Below, one piece after another: positions 9,539-17,692 of a stretch of DNA of 64,000 nucleotides. The notes beneath the pieces are model-generated. The model did not search any database and had not been told where the DNA came from. It was given only the letters and a program-made list of their open reading frames with translations. Within the stretch, counting starts at the first letter, position 1. Each line of letters begins with the position of its first letter. The DNA comes from Mesorhizobium loti (lineage in GTDB: Bacteria > Pseudomonadota > Alphaproteobacteria > Rhizobiales > Rhizobiaceae): the NCBI GenBank assembly GCA_002356515.1, contig AP017606.1, forward strand, positions 230,704-294,703, read 5' to 3'. A program made the position numbers and the translations under genes.

Positions 9539-10705
9539 ATGTTGACCTCGGTACGACCTGCCGATGTTGTACTCGAAATCGATCTCAGCGCAATTCAGGC
9601 GAACTTTCAGACTATATCGGCTCTCGTTGGGCCACAGGTAAGGGTAGCCGCTGTCGTCAAAAGCGACGCCTACGGGCTTGGCTTGGTTAAGGTTGCAGGC
9701 GCGCTCATTGACGCCGGATGCGATCTGCTCTTCGTCGGCAATCTGCACGAAGCGTTGCTTCTGAGATCTTCCCACATTAGCGCGGCAGTTGCGGTTTTTT
9801 GTGATGAGTTTGCGAGGTATGGCGAACACTATCGATCGAACGGCCTCATACCAGTTGTGAACAATTCTGTCGAACTGGATGCCATTTGCGGCGCACGGGA
9901 GCCGCAAGCATACTTCCTCAACGTGGAGACTGGGCTCTCTCGCCTTGGGCTCGCTTTCGATGATGTACGGCGCAGGTATCTTGGTGGTATCTTCAAGCGG
10001 CGTCCGCCTTCGGTCGTGCTCAGCCACCTCGCATGCAGCGAACGCGCTGGGGACGCAATGAATCTGCTACAATGGAACCGCTTTCGGGCGACGTCAGACC
10101 TGCTAAAACCGACACTTCTCAGTCTCGCGGCCTCCGCCGGTGTGTGGCTAGGGAAGCGCTATCACTTCGATATGGTGCGGGTGGGCTCGGCCCTTTACGG
10201 ACTTAATAATGCCGGCATCCGGCCAAATCCTTTAAAGCCCGTTGTCGGCGTCAAGGCAAAAACACTCGACGCGCGCAACGTAGCAAGGAGTGAGGCAGTT
10301 GGCTACGGTGCGACTTTTCGAACGGGCCGAGCCAGCCGCCTAGCAATCGCCGGGATCGGCTACAAGCATGGCCTTCCATGGGCCTGCGCCAACAAGATAT
10401 CCGTCCGGTTTGCTGGATATTCCGCTCCATTAGTCGGAAGGGTGTCCATGGAATACATAACAATCGATGTAACGGATGTTCCCGAAGCGCTTTGCGGTCC
10501 GGGTACGAATGTGGAACTGCTGAGTGACGATTTCACCGTCGATGACCTTGCCGCGTCCGCTGGCGTTCATCCACAAGAAGTGCTCACGCGGCTTGGTGTC
10601 GGTTGCGCAAGGCAGTATCTGGATGGTTCTTCTGCATCTGCGGGGTTCCCGGGCAATTTGACTAATGCGGGCCCTGGCCACGATCCGCGCGCCATCCTTG
10701 GCTAG
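9539..10705 (+). CDS. Alanine racemase-like PLP enzyme
   Basis: 388 residues from the ATG at 9539 (GGAG 8 nt upstream; the upstream ATG at 9479 has no ribosome site). The PLP lysine is in VVKSDAYGLG near the N-terminus of the TIM barrel, and the catalytic tyrosine of the second subunit is in SEAVGYGATFRT. FLNVETGLSRLGL, MVRVGSALYGLN and VGRVSMEYITIDVTD are the other family motifs. It interconverts L- and D-alanine or another amino acid. It heads a plus-strand group with a DMT transporter and a HAD hydrolase, not a cell-wall or dad operon, so a catabolic racemase of broader specificity is more likely than the housekeeping Alr. The C-terminal 20 residues are Gly/Pro-rich and not family-like. 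Confidence 0.85.
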   Translation: MLTSVRPADVVLEIDLSAIQANFQTISALVGPQVRVAAVVKSDAYGLGLVKVAGALIDAGCDLLFVGNLHEALLLRSSHISAAVAVFCDEFARYGEHYRSNGLIPVVNNSVELDAICGAREPQAYFLNVETGLSRLGLAFDDVRRRYLGGIFKRRPPSVVLSHLACSERAGDAMNLLQWNRFRATSDLLKPTLLSLAASAGVWLGKRYHFDMVRVGSALYGLNNAGIRPNPLKPVVGVKAKTLDARNVARSEAVGYGATFRTGRASRLAIAGIGYKHGLPWACANKISVRFAGYSAPLVGRVSMEYITIDVTDVPEALCGPGTNVELLSDDFTVDDLAASAGVHPQEVLTRLGVGCARQYLDGSSASAGFPGNLTNAGPGHDPRAILG

Positions 10706-10725
10706 AGCGAAGAGGCCCGACTGCC

Positions 10726-11643
10726 TTGTTTCTAGATAGTTATACGAAAGGGCTTCTTTTTGTCACGATCTCTGCAGTCGCGTGGAGCACCGCAGGGCTG
10801 TTCGTCAGAGTTCTGCCACTTGACGCTTGGACAATTTTGTTCTGGCGCAGCCTGTTTGCAGCGGCTTTCCTGGCAATTCACCTCTTTGTAGATGGGCCAA
10901 GACATAGCCTCCGCCCAACAGCGCGAGGGGTGATTGTTGCAGCCTCGTTGGCAATCGCCCTGCTAGCGTTCATCCCCGCGTGTCAGTTAACCTCGATCGC
11001 CAATGTAGCAGCCCTCTATGGGACGACACCGGTCTTCACGGCTATCCTGGGGTGGCTTTGGCTGGGAGAGAAAATTCATCCTGCGACCATGTTGGCAATA
11101 GTAACGATGGCTGCAGGTGCCGGCGTGCTCGTCTGGGGCACAGGTCTAGACTCCGACTTTGTTGGCAACGCTCTTGCCGTCGCCATGACCTTCATGACCG
11201 CGTTTGTTGCTGTGTGTATCCGCCGGCACCGCAAAGAATCGCTTCTGGCTTCTATCTGCGCGGCCAACGTTTTCGTCTCACTGGTCAGCTTGTGCTTCGC
11301 TGCGCCGCTATCACCAAGTCTGAAACATCTGGCATATCTTGCGCTTTTTGGCCTGGTGCAAGTGGGATTGGCTTTTGTGTTCTATTCGGCTGGCGCTCGT
11401 CGCGTTCCAGCTTCGCAAGCCTCCTTGATTGGAGCGCTAGAAACGCCGCTCGCTCCATTTTGGGTGTGGCTCGCATTCGGCGAAACACCCTCCGTGTCGA
11501 CCCTCGTTGGGGGTGGGATCATTACTGCATCAACAGTTGGATACCTTCTAGCGATGGCCGGACTCGCGGCACGTAACGCTGACGTTTGGCCGTCTCAGGA
11601 GTTGCAGGAAGGCGTGAAAAAGGAAGCTAAGCTCAATGAATAA
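10726..11643 (+). CDS. DMT-superfamily (EamA) transporter
   Basis: 305 residues with about ten hydrophobic segments arranged as two EamA repeats (start GLLFVTISAVAWSTAGLFVR; second half WGTGLDSDFVGNALAVAMTF onward). The typical ASLIGALETPLAPFWVWLAF motif closes the second repeat. Start TTG at 10726 has AAGAGG about 10 nt upstream, and the gene begins 20 bp after the racemase stop. EamA proteins are inner-membrane exporters or exchangers of amino acids and metabolites. In this setting it could move the racemase substrate or product. Its 3' end overlaps the next gene by 8 bp, so the three genes form one operon. Confidence 0.85.
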   Translation: MFLDSYTKGLLFVTISAVAWSTAGLFVRVLPLDAWTILFWRSLFAAAFLAIHLFVDGPRHSLRPTARGVIVAASLAIALLAFIPACQLTSIANVAALYGTTPVFTAILGWLWLGEKIHPATMLAIVTMAAGAGVLVWGTGLDSDFVGNALAVAMTFMTAFVAVCIRRHRKESLLASICAANVFVSLVSLCFAAPLSPSLKHLAYLALFGLVQVGLAFVFYSAGARRVPASQASLIGALETPLAPFWVWLAFGETPSVSTLVGGGIITASTVGYLLAMAGLAARNADVWPSQELQEGVKKEAKLNE

Positions 11644-12511
11644 TTTGCAAGCGCCAATCATAATAGAAGGCATTGCGGCGGTCATAGAAAAGTATCGTGC
11701 CGTCATTCTTGATCTATGGGGTGTCTTACACGACGGGAACGTTGCCTCTCCTCACGCGATCACTGCCCTGGATGCTTTGCGAAACAAGAAGATTGATATC
11801 TGTCTCCTGTCGAACTCCCCCCGTCGTGCCTACCAGGTCGCTAAACACTTAAAGTCGATGGGAATAGAGCCATCTCAATATAACTATATTGTCACATCTG
11901 GAGAGCTGGTTTACAAGGCGCTGGAAAATGCCTCAGACGACTGGCATAGAGCACTAGCAGCTCGCTACTTCCATATCGGACCACCTGAGCTGGCGGGCTT
12001 GCTCCGGGGGTTAGATCGGTTCGAGGTCTTTTCACCTCGGGACGCCGACTTTATTTTAACCACTGGGGGGAGCACTCAGCCGCCAGATGAAGTTGCGGCA
12101 CTGTTGAAGGAATGTGCTTCGCGCAAACTTCCAATGGTCTGCGCGAATCCCGATCTGGTCGTTCTAGTTGGCGATCAACTTGTTGTTTGTGCGGGGGCGC
12201 TCGCCGAGCAATACGAAGCGTTGGGAGGGGAGGTTTTCTATCATGGAAAGCCGTATTCATCGGCTTACCGAAGCGCCCTCGACCTCCTCGGCTACGAAAG
12301 ACATGAAGTGCTCGCAGTGGGTGATTCGCTACGGACCGACGTTGCGGGTGGTCGAAACGAGGGTATGGACGTGCTCTTCATCGCCAGCGGCATACATAGG
12401 GACGCTGCTGATGACTTCAAAGCGGGCAAATTCCCCAGTGCGCTGCTCCAACAGGTCTTTGCCGGAGAACCAGTCGTTCCCACGTTCGCTGCTTCCCAAT
12501 TTAGGTGGTAG
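11636..12511 (+). CDS. HAD-superfamily class IIA hydrolase (TIGR01459-like)
   Basis: 291 residues. HAD motif I is DLWGVLHDG, motif II LLSNSPR, and motifs III/IV are around HGKPYSSAYRSALDLLG and AVGDSLRTDVAGG, in the NagD-like class IIA order with a C2 cap between. The W in DLWGV is typical of the TIGR01459 group found in proteobacteria. It should remove phosphate from a small sugar- or polyol-phosphate in the cytoplasm; the substrate is unknown. ATG at 11636 has AGGAAG about 9 nt upstream and overlaps the transporter gene. Confidence 0.8.
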   Translation: MNNLQAPIIIEGIAAVIEKYRAVILDLWGVLHDGNVASPHAITALDALRNKKIDICLLSNSPRRAYQVAKHLKSMGIEPSQYNYIVTSGELVYKALENASDDWHRALAARYFHIGPPELAGLLRGLDRFEVFSPRDADFILTTGGSTQPPDEVAALLKECASRKLPMVCANPDLVVLVGDQLVVCAGALAEQYEALGGEVFYHGKPYSSAYRSALDLLGYERHEVLAVGDSLRTDVAGGRNEGMDVLFIASGIHRDAADDFKAGKFPSALLQQVFAGEPVVPTFAASQFRW

Positions 12512-12846
12512 GAGAGGAAAGGTGACGAGAACGACCACCCTTGGCAAGTTAATTGATTTCAAGGATGATCTCGATTTGAGAATCTGAGCCGACGGATTTG
12601 GACAACCACGGTGCGCGTCGATATAGAGTTTTTCACGATGCCGCCCGGATCAGTTCCACCGCGGCCGAATACTTGGTCACGGTTCTCAAGCGTCTACGCA
12701 GCAGGTTGAACTTGATGGATGGCTGGCGAGAGCAATTCGAGGGTCGCCCCAGGTGAGCGATTGGGCCTCCTCGACAGTCCTCATCGATGAGGCCACGGGT
12801 CGCATCTCGAAAGCCGTACTCGCGGAAGTCTATCGGTAGTGGATGC
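12512..12846. other. Intergenic stretch without a recognised gene
   Basis: 335 bp between the convergent HAD and enolase-superfamily genes. Short open frames exist on the plus strand (for example one around 12650-12770 reading TAAEYLVTVLKRLRSRLNLM) but none has a ribosome site or a family I recognise; degraded coding DNA is possible. Confidence 0.4.
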
Positions 12847-13995
12847 CTATGTGCATGAAGCCCAGAGGTACGGTTCGATGTTTCGTTTTATAAGAACTGC
12901 TCCAAGTCCGGGCCCGTTGGGCATTTCAAAGTATCCAGAACTGATCGACGGCGGATTCTCAAGAACCTCAACATATCCGTCATCCGCCTTAAAAGCAGGA
13001 TAATGCTCGTGGATCATAAAATTCGTGATATTAGCCTCAAGCTGGAGCGTTGCAGTTTCAATTAGGCTGCTTCCGCACACATGTGGAGCTACACGCATAT
13101 TGTATGCTTCTGCCATTGCGCAAATCTTCTTCGTCTCCATCAAGCCTCCCGCCGTTCCAATATCAGGCTGGATAATCCCGCAAGCCTGCAACTCGAAGAT
13201 CTTACGGAACCCAAATCTGGTATAGACACGTTCTCCAACCGCTATCGGCAAGGGAATTTGTTCCGAAATTACTTTCAGCGCCCCGTTGTCGAATGGATCG
13301 CATGGCTCTTCTACAAAGCAAATATCGAGCTCACCGATTTTTCGGCAAAACCGAATCGTCTCATCGGTAGTCAAGCCCCCACTGAGATCGACCATGAGCT
13401 CAATTTCGGGCCCGGCCGCATCACGGACAGCCTTGACCCGGCGGTATGCAAGCTCAATTGCTTCGGCGGACATCGATCGTCGTGTCACGTGCTGTAAAGC
13501 CGAGCCGACCCGCTGTGCCAAAGGGTAGAATTTGAGCGCCCCATACCCCTCCTTCAGAGGGCGTTCTACCGCCCGGGCAAATTCGTCCGGCGTGTCAGCC
13601 GCACCGTACCAACCGTTCGCGTAGGCGCGCACACGGTCCCGGATTTTTCCGCCGAAAAGCTCATAAACGGGGACCCCGAGACATTTGCCTTTGATGTCCC
13701 ACAGAGCCTGCTCTATCGCGCTGATGCCGGCAAAGATAATCGCACCACCATTCTTTGCCCAAAATGAATGATCATACATTGTTGACCACAGCTCTTCGAT
13801 CCGAGATGGGTCTTTGCCGATTAAGAATCTTTCCGAGAGATCCTTGATCATCCCTGCCGCTGCGGTCCCGCCAACGCCATAGGCTATTCCCGCCTCGCCA
13901 GCCCCCGTTATGCCTTCGTCCGTCGAGATTTCAACCAAGACAGGATGGAGGCGGCCAGATTTGAGCAAATAGATATTTACACCAGTAATTTTCAT
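12847..13995 (-). CDS. Mandelate racemase/muconate lactonizing enzyme family protein (enolase superfamily)
   Basis: 382 residues from the ATG at 13995 (GAGG 5 nt upstream; the open frame beyond is antisense to the neighbour's end). Metal ligands are visible as Asp in ELMVDLSGG, Glu in CFVEEPCDP and Glu in AVGERVYT. The mandelate-racemase-type Asp-His dyad is in QPDIGTAGG and APHVCGSS. The N-terminal base is a single Lys in GALKFYPL rather than the KxK of true mandelate racemase. It should abstract the alpha-proton of a carboxylate, giving racemisation or dehydration of an acid sugar or amino-acid derivative. It lies 28 bp downstream of the C45 hydrolase gene, in the same operon. Confidence 0.85.
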   Translation of the reverse strand: MKITGVNIYLLKSGRLHPVLVEISTDEGITGAGEAGIAYGVGGTAAAGMIKDLSERFLIGKDPSRIEELWSTMYDHSFWAKNGGAIIFAGISAIEQALWDIKGKCLGVPVYELFGGKIRDRVRAYANGWYGAADTPDEFARAVERPLKEGYGALKFYPLAQRVGSALQHVTRRSMSAEAIELAYRRVKAVRDAAGPEIELMVDLSGGLTTDETIRFCRKIGELDICFVEEPCDPFDNGALKVISEQIPLPIAVGERVYTRFGFRKIFELQACGIIQPDIGTAGGLMETKKICAMAEAYNMRVAPHVCGSSLIETATLQLEANITNFMIHEHYPAFKADDGYVEVLENPPSISSGYFEMPNGPGLGAVLIKRNIEPYLWASCT

Positions 13996-14023
13996 AGTCG
14001 CCTCGCAATCCGATGGTGTGAGC

Positions 14024-15055
14024 TTAAAGGCTGATGCGCTGATACTCGGTCGCTGTGGGCATTCCTCGAACCAGAAACAAGGTTCTGTTCCGGCACTGCA
14101 TGACGACCGAAAAGGCCGTCTGAGTCGGCTCACGCAAAGAGGTCTGCTTGCAGACCGAGTCAGGTGCATTGGTCCGATCCCGAAGAATATCCATGACCTC
14201 GCAGGCGTCTGCGCAGCCTGCTTCTCGCATCTTCAGAACCTCGAGGCGCTTCTGGCTCGACGGATATTGCCTGGCCAAAAGCTCAGCATCTTCGTCAGCG
14301 CGAATTTGATCATTCAAGGCATGATTGGTGTGAGCAAGGAATGAACCTGATCTGCACACCGACACGCCATGTCTCGCAGAGACCTCTATCGAGGCGATTT
14401 TGTTTGACGCATCGCCGAAAAGATATGCCCGACCAGCCATATGCGGCAGCGACTTTGCCGCTTCGACTGCTGCATTCACGTCCGGGCAGCCAAGAAAAAC
14501 GCGGCGAACGATTTGGCTTGGAATTCCATCGCAACGTGACTTCAAGACAAGGTCATTGTTGACGAAACCAAAGCCCGCTCGGTTGAACCCTACCCAACCG
14601 AGGGCACCTACGGCTGCCACGGTGGCGAATTCGAAGCCACTTGTACCGACATGAATGAAAAGGGCCTGTTCCACATCGCTCCCGAGCGGCCCGTCCCAGT
14701 TCTGTGCAATCAGCGCTCCGTCACGCGTTTGCACTGCCAGACCACTGCAGCCCGTCGCCGTAGGCGACGCAAGAAGTTCAAATGAGCTGCGCAGGACGAT
14801 ACCCGACACCTCGCGGCCGGCACCGTCTGCGATTCCGCGCAACTCGGTTCCAACATGAGGAGCCATCACATCGATCGTCGCCAGAACATCGCTGGCGCGC
14901 TTGTGTGCTTGGGACAAATCCGCGGCTGACAAGGATGCTAAACGACGGTCCAAGGCCTGACTGATTAGGTCAGCGAACCGATTGCCATGCTGAAAACCAC
15001 GTTCGTATGGAGATCCCGACAATACCATAATTGGAATAGGTAGCGCAAACGCCAT
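14024..15055 (-). CDS. C45-family autoproteolytic acyltransferase/amide hydrolase
   Basis: 343 residues resembling isopenicillin-N acyltransferase (peptidase family C45, Ntn-hydrolase fold). Recognisable parts are the N-terminal SGSPYERGFQHGNRF, the candidate self-processing site ATGCSGLAVQT with Cys as the new N-terminal nucleophile, AQNWDGP, and GFVNNDLVLKSR followed by FLAHTNHAL. No signal peptide, so it probably acts in the cytoplasm on an N-acyl or peptide-like amide. The start at 15055 lies 55 bp downstream of a 19-bp palindrome identical to one in the next promoter region, which ties it to the adjacent XRE-TRAP regulator. Confidence 0.75.
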   Translation of the reverse strand: MAFALPIPIMVLSGSPYERGFQHGNRFADLISQALDRRLASLSAADLSQAHKRASDVLATIDVMAPHVGTELRGIADGAGREVSGIVLRSSFELLASPTATGCSGLAVQTRDGALIAQNWDGPLGSDVEQALFIHVGTSGFEFATVAAVGALGWVGFNRAGFGFVNNDLVLKSRCDGIPSQIVRRVFLGCPDVNAAVEAAKSLPHMAGRAYLFGDASNKIASIEVSARHGVSVCRSGSFLAHTNHALNDQIRADEDAELLARQYPSSQKRLEVLKMREAGCADACEVMDILRDRTNAPDSVCKQTSLREPTQTAFSVVMQCRNRTLFLVRGMPTATEYQRISL

Positions 15056-15109
15056 CGTAATCGCGGCCTTTGTCAGTACGAAAATTACTAGCCTGTCTTA
15101 GCCCTCCAA

Positions 15110-15128
15110 ATTTTCTTGTCAAGAAAAT
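15110..15128. promoter_or_regulatory. 19-bp palindromic operator, copy 1
   Basis: ATTTTCTTGTCAAGAAAAT: perfect 9-bp arms around one central base, abutting the stop codon of the XRE-TRAP regulator gene and 55 bp upstream of the C45 hydrolase start. It is the exact reverse complement of the site at 16446-16464. On the minus strand it contains TTGACA, so bound protein would cover a possible -35 element. Confidence 0.8.
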
Positions 15129-16301
15129 TCAAGTGTCGCCTGCAACTTGGGCTAGTGCGCTGATCTCCTTGACCAGACCACTACGCCAGGCGCCCTCCTT
15201 TTCCATCTCTTCAAAAACCTGGCGGGACTTTGCGCGCCACGCCTTTACCCCGACATTACACAAAACCGCTCCGTCCTCCTCCAATAGGGCAGGCAAAAGA
15301 TCACACGTGTGGCCAAGCAAATTCGAACAAAATTCTGCAGCCTCGATGGCAGCTTGTTCCAGCCCGGTTTGAATGTGCGGAGCGAGAATTTGATAACGCT
15401 GTAGGTTCATTGCAAATGTCAGGTCGAGCGGCCGGTAGTCCAATGCTGTCATGAACCGAGCAAATCGCGTGAAACGCATGCTCACAACATGACTGAGATT
15501 GGTAATCATCGCTGAAAATTTGCCGTCCTGGAGCGCGTCCCCCACCTCATTCCACGGGACAACTACAGGTCGGCAGCCCATAATCTCGAGATAACGGAAC
15601 ATGGTATCGTTTTCAGGGCACCTTATGGGCAAGTCTCTTAGGTCATCCGGAGATAAGATAGGGGTCCGCGATAACAAAACTAGGGAAGGGCCCCGCTTCC
15701 ACTTCAAGCTCGGATTTAGAAGTTCGACCGAATTGCTTCGGAGAGCCTGCCTGACTTCTCGATCAAACAAGGAGCTCTCCGAAAATCGTTCCAGATGCTT
15801 TTCATCGTCGAAGCAAAACGGGAGTGATGCTAGTTTGACGGGATCCGAATAGTGCTGAAAAAACCCCAGGCTTTCGACAAAAATGTCAATAATTCCATTG
15901 ACGAGGGCTCGCACTTGAGTTTCAGCGGGACCAAGTTGGCCCCCGGGAAATACCGAAATCGCAAGATCGTATCCTGTTTTTTGGCTGACTAGGGACGAGA
16001 ACATCTCGATAGCTCTGCCCTCAGGATCCCAAGACGGTACCAGAGTGCCCAAACAACGCGGCATTTCAGAATCCGACTGAAGAAAATATTGCGCTGATCG
16101 GTCCAATTCCAGGCCGAAACGCACTAAAGCTGCGATCGACGCCGGGGCCTTTCCCGTTTCAAGCTTCGATAGCTGCGACACAGACATGCCGACCTTTCCA
16201 GCGAGGGCCTCGAGACTAAGGCTCTTGGCCTTCCGGGCCTCGCGCAGCCGCTTTCCAACCATGCCATTGATCTGTTTTTCCACTTCGGATCTTGCGTCCA
16301 T
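15129..16301 (-). CDS. XRE-type HTH regulator fused to a TRAP solute-binding (DctP-like) domain
   Basis: 390 residues from the ATG at 16301 (AGGAG 5 nt upstream). Residues about 12-70 form a Cro/CI-type helix-turn-helix (LREARKAKSLSLEALAGKVG, MSVSQLSKLETGKAPAS). The remaining 300 residues match a DctP-type TRAP binding protein: ISVFPGGQLGPAETQVRALV, SLPFCFDDEKHLERF, TPILSPDDLRDLPIRCPEND, MGCRPVVVPWNEVGDALQDG and LEQAAIEAAEF. The Arg of the LPIRCP strand, which in TRAP proteins usually binds the ligand carboxylate, is kept. There is no signal peptide, so the domain must work in the cytoplasm as a ligand sensor. No TRAP transporter gene is nearby; transport is ABC-type. Identical palindromes flank the gene, implying autoregulation and control of both neighbouring operons. 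Confidence 0.85.
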   Translation of the reverse strand: MDARSEVEKQINGMVGKRLREARKAKSLSLEALAGKVGMSVSQLSKLETGKAPASIAALVRFGLELDRSAQYFLQSDSEMPRCLGTLVPSWDPEGRAIEMFSSLVSQKTGYDLAISVFPGGQLGPAETQVRALVNGIIDIFVESLGFFQHYSDPVKLASLPFCFDDEKHLERFSESSLFDREVRQALRSNSVELLNPSLKWKRGPSLVLLSRTPILSPDDLRDLPIRCPENDTMFRYLEIMGCRPVVVPWNEVGDALQDGKFSAMITNLSHVVSMRFTRFARFMTALDYRPLDLTFAMNLQRYQILAPHIQTGLEQAAIEAAEFCSNLLGHTCDLLPALLEEDGAVLCNVGVKAWRAKSRQVFEEMEKEGAWRSGLVKEISALAQVAGDT

Positions 16302-16445
16302 TACCGCTCCTGCGCGCTTGCTTCGATCGCGGCCGCTACACTGCACCTAACGCGTGTGGGGGAAGGCAGGGGAAATCTCTGGGCCGCTTTGTTCACCCCT
16401 AACACGTCCCGATCGGAAAAAACAGATGGTAGCAGATGCACAAGA

Positions 16446-16464
16446 ATTTTCTTGACAAGAAAAT
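16446..16464. promoter_or_regulatory. 19-bp palindromic operator, copy 2
   Basis: ATTTTCTTGACAAGAAAAT in the divergent promoter region between the XRE-TRAP gene (start 16301) and the M24 hydrolase gene (start 16538). It is identical on the opposite strand to 15110-15128. It includes TTGACA, a good -35 hexamer for the rightward operon, although the -10 region 17 bp on is poor. Confidence 0.8.
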
Positions 16465-16537
16465 AAAGTCATGTGCCCATAGGCGGCATCAAGGCCCGTG
16501 ATCGACACAGCGCCATACTTAGAGAGAAGATAAAGCC

Positions 16538-17692
16538 GTGACTGGACGGAATATGGCGTTTTCGCCTCAAGAATATCGAGAAAGGCTGGCAAAGGTCCAA
16601 AACGCCATTCAACAGCGCGGGATGGTTGGCCTGCTCGTGCATTCGCCGCATAATATCTGCTATCTCACCGGCTATCACACCTCGGGCTTTTTCGCTTACC
16701 AGGTCCTGTTCGTCCCCGCCGACGGCGAGCCGCTGTTATTGGTCCGTGAACTGGAACGGACCAATGCTGACGAGTATTCATGGCTGGCTCTCGACCGGCA
16801 GGCCGTTTATCTCGACAACGAAGATCCGGCTTCCGTGACGGGTCGGTGGTTGGCTGAACTTGGATGGACGGCAGCCAGCGACCCAATCGGTGTCGAAAAA
16901 ACCTGCTTCAATTTGGCAGTAAGAGACTACGAGGAGCTTTGCCATGCTGCGAGGCCGAATAAAGTAGTCGATGGGTCAGGTATCGTCGGTCGCGTGCGGC
17001 TCATCAAATCGTCGCAGGAGATCGCTTATGCGCGTCGAGCTGCCGAAATAACCGACATTGCGATGCGTACAGGACTTGAGGCCCTCGCCGTCGGGAAAGA
17101 AGAACTCGAAATCGCAGCGGCGATCCAGGAACAACAAGTCCTAGGCGGTTCCGAGTACACAAGCCTGCCGAACTACCTTTCATCTGGTTATAGAATGAGG
17201 ATCGGTCATGCCACGCCGACCGAGAAGGTGATCGAGGCCGGCGACCTCCTCAAATTCGAGATCACCAGTTGCGTGAAGCGTTACAGCGCAGCGATGATGC
17301 GCACTGCGGTGATGGGCGCGCCGAGTGCCGAAATTGCTCAGGCCGCTGATCTGCTGATAAGCTGCCAGGACCGTGCCTTCAGCATCATGAAGCCAGGCGC
17401 AATTGCTGGCGAAGTCGACGCGGCCGTACGTCAACCGGTCTTAGAGGCAGGACTTCGGAAAACCTATTATCCGCGTGTTGGCTATTCCTTGGGCATCGGC
17501 TTCCCCCCCGTTTCCGGTGAGTGGGAAGTATGCGACTTCATGGCAGGCGATACTTGGCTGCTCCAGGCGGGGATGATCTTTCACATGCTCGTCAATGCCA
17601 ACGGCATCTCCTTCAGCGAGACTATTCTGGTGACGGAAACGGGTTCGGAACGCCTGACTTCCCTGCCGCGGGAGCTGTACATTGCCCAATAA
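16538..17692 (+). CDS. M24-family hydrolase, creatinase/ectoine-hydrolase-like
   Basis: 384 residues with the two-domain creatinase/prolidase layout: N-terminal domain starting EYRERLAKVQNAIQQRGM, ICYLTGYHTSGFFAYQ, then a pita-bread domain (VRLIKSSQEIAYARRAAEI, SSGYRMRIGHATP, VGYSLGIGFPP). The two adjacent Asp ligands of metal-dependent M24 enzymes are absent (LLKFEITSCVKRYSAAMMRT), as in the metal-free creatinase and ectoine hydrolase (EutD/DoeA), so a C-N amidine or amide hydrolase is more likely than a peptidase. GTG at 16538 is chosen because it matches the start of the homologue at 48822; ATG at 16553 is possible. First gene of the transporter operon, behind the palindromic operator. Confidence 0.8.
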   Translation: MTGRNMAFSPQEYRERLAKVQNAIQQRGMVGLLVHSPHNICYLTGYHTSGFFAYQVLFVPADGEPLLLVRELERTNADEYSWLALDRQAVYLDNEDPASVTGRWLAELGWTAASDPIGVEKTCFNLAVRDYEELCHAARPNKVVDGSGIVGRVRLIKSSQEIAYARRAAEITDIAMRTGLEALAVGKEELEIAAAIQEQQVLGGSEYTSLPNYLSSGYRMRIGHATPTEKVIEAGDLLKFEITSCVKRYSAAMMRTAVMGAPSAEIAQAADLLISCQDRAFSIMKPGAIAGEVDAAVRQPVLEAGLRKTYYPRVGYSLGIGFPPVSGEWEVCDFMAGDTWLLQAGMIFHMLVNANGISFSETILVTETGSERLTSLPRELYIAQ

